From the NCBI RefSeq assembly GCF_001500025.1, contig NZ_LQIW01000048.1, positions 62,001 to 126,000 of the forward strand: a stretch of DNA of 64,000 nucleotides, given 5' to 3'. Below, one piece after another: positions 61,443-64,000 of the stretch. The notes under the pieces were generated by a model. That model did not search any database, had not been told where the DNA came from, and was given only the letters and a program-made list of their open reading frames with translations. Each line of letters begins with the position of its first letter. The first letter of the stretch is position 1. The translations under genes and the position numbers were made by a program. The stretch comes from Mycobacterium sp. IS-1590 (GTDB lineage: Bacteria; Actinomycetota; Actinomycetes; Mycobacteriales; Mycobacteriaceae).

Positions 61443-62243
61443 GTGGAATCCGGTTTGGACGCCGAATCACTGGCGATGCTCGAAGACACCCTGCGCAAGA
61501 CGATGCTGTCCGCCTCCGGAGCCGAGCTGGACGCGGCGCTCGCGGAGCTCGGCTGGGCCGAGATGCTGGCCGACACCCCGGATCAGGCGATTCCGCTGGT
61601 GTTCCGCCTGCTCGGCGAAACCGGTTCGCACGCTTCGGTTCTCAACGATGTGCTGCTGGAGACCATCGGCGGCCTGCCCGGTGGTACACCGCCGATGCCC
61701 TACACCGGCGGCAGCTGGGTGGTCTGGGAGCGCACGGCCAACACCGAGCCGACGCTGGGTGACCTGCCGTTGCGCCGGGTGCCCGACGGCGAGCTGATGC
61801 GGATGGGCGAGGCCCGTCGCGCGGTGGGCTGGTGGCTGGTCGGTTCGGCTCGCGGGATGCTGGCACTGGCCCGTCAGCACGCGTTGGACCGCGTCCAGTT
61901 CGGTAAGCCGATCGCGTCGTTCCAGGCGATCCGGCACCGACTGGCAGAGACGCTCGTGGCGATCGAAGGCGCCGAGGCGACGCTGGGCCTGCCCGGTACG
62001 GAAAGCGCGGACCTGACGGCGATGCTGGCCAAGGCGGCCGCAGGCAAGGCGGCGATGACGGCGGCCAAGCACTGCCAGCAGGTGCTCGGCGGTATCGGCT
62101 TCACCGCCGAGCACGACCTGCACCGGCACATCAAACGGGCCCTGGTGCTCGACGGATTGCTCGGCAGCTCACGCGAACTCACCAAGAGAGCCGGCGCCGG
62201 CCTGCGCGCCAGAGGTTCGGTCCCCCGCCTCGCCCACCTCTAG
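61443..62243 (+). CDS. Acyl-CoA dehydrogenase, short small-subunit type
   Basis: A 266-aa partner from GTG 61443, far below the usual 330-380 aa. N-terminal helices (LAMLEDTLRKTML) and the C-terminal four-helix part (DRVQFGKPIASFQAIRHRLAE, LGGIGFTAEHDLHRHIKRA) are present; most of the middle beta domain is missing, with only about 60 residues between. It may rely on the large subunit for flavin binding. Last gene of the operon; repeat copy C follows. Confidence 0.88.
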   Translation: MESGLDAESLAMLEDTLRKTMLSASGAELDAALAELGWAEMLADTPDQAIPLVFRLLGETGSHASVLNDVLLETIGGLPGGTPPMPYTGGSWVVWERTANTEPTLGDLPLRRVPDGELMRMGEARRAVGWWLVGSARGMLALARQHALDRVQFGKPIASFQAIRHRLAETLVAIEGAEATLGLPGTESADLTAMLAKAAAGKAAMTAAKHCQQVLGGIGFTAEHDLHRHIKRALVLDGLLGSSRELTKRAGAGLRARGSVPRLAHL

Positions 62244-62278
62244 TTCATTTCCGCGACCTCCCCCCTCCTTCCTTTGGC

Positions 62279-62337
62279 GCGAGCGTGCGTGTCTGCACAC
62301 GACACGCCGCGGAATCTCAGCGCTTTGCGCACGCTCG
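62279..62337 (+). repeat. 59-bp dispersed palindromic element, copy C
   Basis: The most regular copy: CGAGCGTGCG and CGCACGCTCG are a perfect 10-bp inverted repeat at its ends, with the GTGTC/GACAC inner hairpin. It follows the dehydrogenase stop by 35 bp and faces copy D across the next gene. Confidence 0.87.
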
Positions 62338-62427
62338 GCGCCACCGACTGTGCACAAAGGCGGTTTCATCCACAGACGGTGTTCTTCGCGTCCGAACTGT
62401 CGACGCGTCGGCGCGAGGATTGCCGCC

Positions 62428-63315
62428 ATGGATACCGCCCTGAGGCAGTTGTTCGACGAGCAAGGTGGCGTGGCGACCAGCGCCCAGATCCTGGCGATCA
62501 TTCCCAGATACACATTCGAATCAGTGTTGAAAGCCAAGTATCTCGAGCGAGTCTGGCATGGGATCTACTGTCTCGGAGAGCCAACGGACGAGTTACGGCT
62601 GCGCGGACTGGACCTGTCGTGTGGCACGACGGTACCGGTGTGCCTGTCGACCGCCGCGGCCCTGTTCGGCTTTGACACCGAAGGGCCTTCCGCACTTCAC
62701 GTGCTCAATCCGCCCGGTCATCAGCTGCGCCCGGCCGACGGTCTTGTCGTGCACCGCCGGAAAGGCGCACCGCTGGTCCACACCGCCGACCGGATCGCGA
62801 CGTCACCGGCATGGACCGCGATCGAAGTGGCCCGCGCTTTGCGACGGCCGCGTGCACTCGCAACGCTCGATGCCGCGCTCCGCTCCGGTACATGCACCCG
62901 GGCTGAGTTGTGGCGCGCGGCAATCCAACAGGCCGGCCGGCGCGGCATTGTCGCGGTGCGCGACCTACTTCCTCTCGCCGACGGACGCGCCGAGTCTCCG
63001 ATGGAAAGTGAAGCGCGGCTGGCAATGATCGACGGTGGCTTGCCGATGCCCGAACTGCAGTACGGGGTCGTCGACGGCAACGGACAGCTGCGACGTCTCG
63101 ACTTCGCGTGGCCGGATTTTCATGTCGCGGTCGAGTACGACGGCATCGATTGGCACACCGATCCCGACGTGCTGCGCAATGACCGCCGACGCCAACTCGC
63201 CCTGCAGGACGTCGGCTGGACCGTCATCGCGATCGTCTCAGACGACGTGCGGCACCGACCCGCGGACTTCGTAGGCAGGATCGACCGACAGCTTCGTCAC
63301 GCCCGCGCCGCGTGA
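62428..63315 (+). CDS. AbiEi-antitoxin-like/DUF559 protein with putative nuclease domain
   Basis: A 295-aa protein of a common but uncharacterised mycobacterial type. Start ATG 62428 (MDTALRQLFDEQGGVATSAQ) opens a winged-helix-like domain resembling AbiEi antitoxins; the C-terminus (SPMESEARLAMI, RRLDFAWPDFHVAVEYDG, LQDVGWTVIAIV) has the E...D...ExD layout of Vsr/DUF559 PD-(D/E)xK nucleases. No cognate toxin gene adjoins. Enclosed by inverted repeat copies C and D, and its TGA is the first three bases of copy D. Unrelated to the catabolic genes. Confidence 0.8.
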   Translation: MDTALRQLFDEQGGVATSAQILAIIPRYTFESVLKAKYLERVWHGIYCLGEPTDELRLRGLDLSCGTTVPVCLSTAAALFGFDTEGPSALHVLNPPGHQLRPADGLVVHRRKGAPLVHTADRIATSPAWTAIEVARALRRPRALATLDAALRSGTCTRAELWRAAIQQAGRRGIVAVRDLLPLADGRAESPMESEARLAMIDGGLPMPELQYGVVDGNGQLRRLDFAWPDFHVAVEYDGIDWHTDPDVLRNDRRRQLALQDVGWTVIAIVSDDVRHRPADFVGRIDRQLRHARAA

Positions 63316-63371
63316 GCGCGCGCAAACTGTCGAGATCTGGCGGCGTGTCGTGTGCAGACACGCACGCTCGC
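63313..63371 (-). repeat. 59-bp dispersed palindromic element, copy D (inverted)
   Basis: Same 59-bp length, reversed relative to copies A-C. Read on the minus strand it lies 12 bp after the stop of the enoyl-CoA hydratase at 63384. One T-G wobble in the stem and one end mismatch. Overlaps the stop codon of the plus-strand gene. Confidence 0.83.
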
Positions 63372-63383
63372 GCCAACAAAGAA

Positions 63384-64000
63384 TTACTGGATGCTGGCTT
63401 TCATCTCGTCGAGGTTCACCAGCACCGGCCATCCGCCGACGCTGAGCGCGTTGCCGTGGCCCGTCTGATGGATGTCGAACACCGACTGGATGGCCGCATA
63501 GAAGCCCTGCACGTCGAGCGTCTGGTTCACCGCACGTTTGGCCTGGCGCAGCGCGAACGGTGACATCTTCGCGATCTGTTCGGCCATCGCCCTGGTCTCC
63601 GAGTCGAGCTGATCGCGAGGCACGACTTTGTTCACCATGCCGGTGGCAGCCACCTCGTCGGCGGTCATCGCACGGCCGGTGAACAGGATCTCCTTGGCCT
63701 TGCGCGGCCCGAGTTCCCATGTGTGGCCGTGGTATTCGACGCCGCCGATGCCCATCAGCACCACCGGGTCGGAGAACTGGGCGTCATCGGCCGCGATGAT
63801 CAGATCGCACGGCCAGCACAACAGCAGCCCACCGGAGATGCAGCGACCCTGCACCGCGGCGATCGACGGCTTGGGCACATTGCGCCACCGCAGCGTGTAC
63901 TCCAGATAGCGCTTCGCCTCGTGCTGGATGATGAACTCCAGCGTGATCTTGTCCGGCACCGGCCCCCCGCCGCGCAAGTCGTGGCCAGCCGAGAAGTGCT
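63384..64000 (-). CDS. Enoyl-CoA hydratase/isomerase, 5' end cut by the window
   Basis: C-terminal part of a crotonase-family protein; the reading frame continues off the right edge. Visible: FSAGHDLRGG (first oxyanion segment, read from the last bases of the window), GRCISGGLLLCWPCDLI (second), and VVLMGIGGVEYHGHTW in the catalytic region, where the usual GG-x-x-x-L-P-R is replaced. TTG 63977 would be an internal start and I reject it because conserved sequence continues upstream. Confidence 0.9.
   Translation of the reverse strand, partial: HFSAGHDLRGGGPVPDKITLEFIIQHEAKRYLEYTLRWRNVPKPSIAAVQGRCISGGLLLCWPCDLIIAADDAQFSDPVVLMGIGGVEYHGHTWELGPRKAKEILFTGRAMTADEVAATGMVNKVVPRDQLDSETRAMAEQIAKMSPFALRQAKRAVNQTLDVQGFYAAIQSVFDIHQTGHGNALSVGGWPVLVNLDEMKASIQ

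Noticed and set aside
62279..63371. Insertion sequence
   Set aside because: Terminal elements are inverted, but the gene between them has no transposase features and no target duplication is seen.
63384..63977. Complete enoyl-CoA hydratase starting at TTG 63977
   Set aside because: The oxyanion motif FSAGHDL continues past that codon to the window edge, so the gene is truncated, not short.

Overview
The window looks like chromosome of a fast-growing mycobacterium (Mycobacterium/Mycolicibacterium type). This is inferred from content: high-GC codon use, frequent GTG/TTG starts, 1-8 nt gene overlaps, many acyl-CoA dehydrogenases and cytochromes P450 with 3Fe-4S ferredoxins, F420-type LLM oxidoreductases, a mycofactocin-coupled SDR and an AveC-like membrane protein. 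About 64 protein genes cover nearly everything. No gap between genes exceeds 300 bp, and I saw no rRNA, tRNA, CRISPR array, prophage or insertion sequence.

Layout: (1) 0-4.2 kb, minus: beta-oxidation operon (paired acyl-CoA dehydrogenases, thiolase, enoyl-CoA hydratase). (2) 4.4-8.1 kb, plus: two adjacent amidohydrolase-2 proteins, a Rieske ferredoxin and an alpha/beta hydrolase. (3) 8.2-18.1 kb, mostly plus: NuoF-like protein, ferredoxin, DUF35-thiolase fusion, hydrolase, two hydroxyacid dehydrogenases, then P450-ferredoxin-P450-hydrolase. (4) 18.2-24.5 kb, minus: P450-ferredoxin-DUF1330, and Rieske module 1 with its own reductase. (5) 24.5-31.2 kb: DapB-like dehydrogenase, MarR, Rieske module 2, aldehyde dehydrogenase, TetR. 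(6) 31.3-35 kb: AveC-like protein with a MoxR ATPase and a VWA protein. (7) 35-48.5 kb: acyl-CoA dehydrogenases (one paired with an APH-type kinase), SDRs, LLM enzymes, three TetR regulators and a P450. (8) 48.5-56.2 kb, minus: a complete beta-oxidation set with a CaiB CoA-transferase and an amidohydrolase. (9) 56.4-62.2 kb, plus: Rieske module 3 followed by SnoaL-like and paired acyl-CoA dehydrogenase genes. (10) 62.3-64 kb: an AbiEi/DUF559-like gene between inverted copies of a dispersed repeat, and an enoyl-CoA hydratase cut by the window end.

Taken together this is a catabolic island in which oxygenases (three Rieske, four P450) attack an unknown substrate or substrates, hydrolases and amidohydrolases process products, and several beta-oxidation sets shorten CoA thioesters. 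No acyl-CoA ligase is present; CoA may be supplied by the CaiB-type transferase or from elsewhere. The substrate cannot be read from the sequence.

The most interesting system is a module seen three times: a Rieske oxygenase alpha subunit immediately followed by a small (~110 aa) conserved protein of unknown function. In two modules this is followed by an amidohydrolase whose metal-binding HxH motif is ExN. Shared palindromes at separate promoters suggest the blocks are co-regulated. A 59-bp element occurs four times without gaps, and its stems are preserved by wobble and compensatory changes, which suggests a 3'-end RNA structure.
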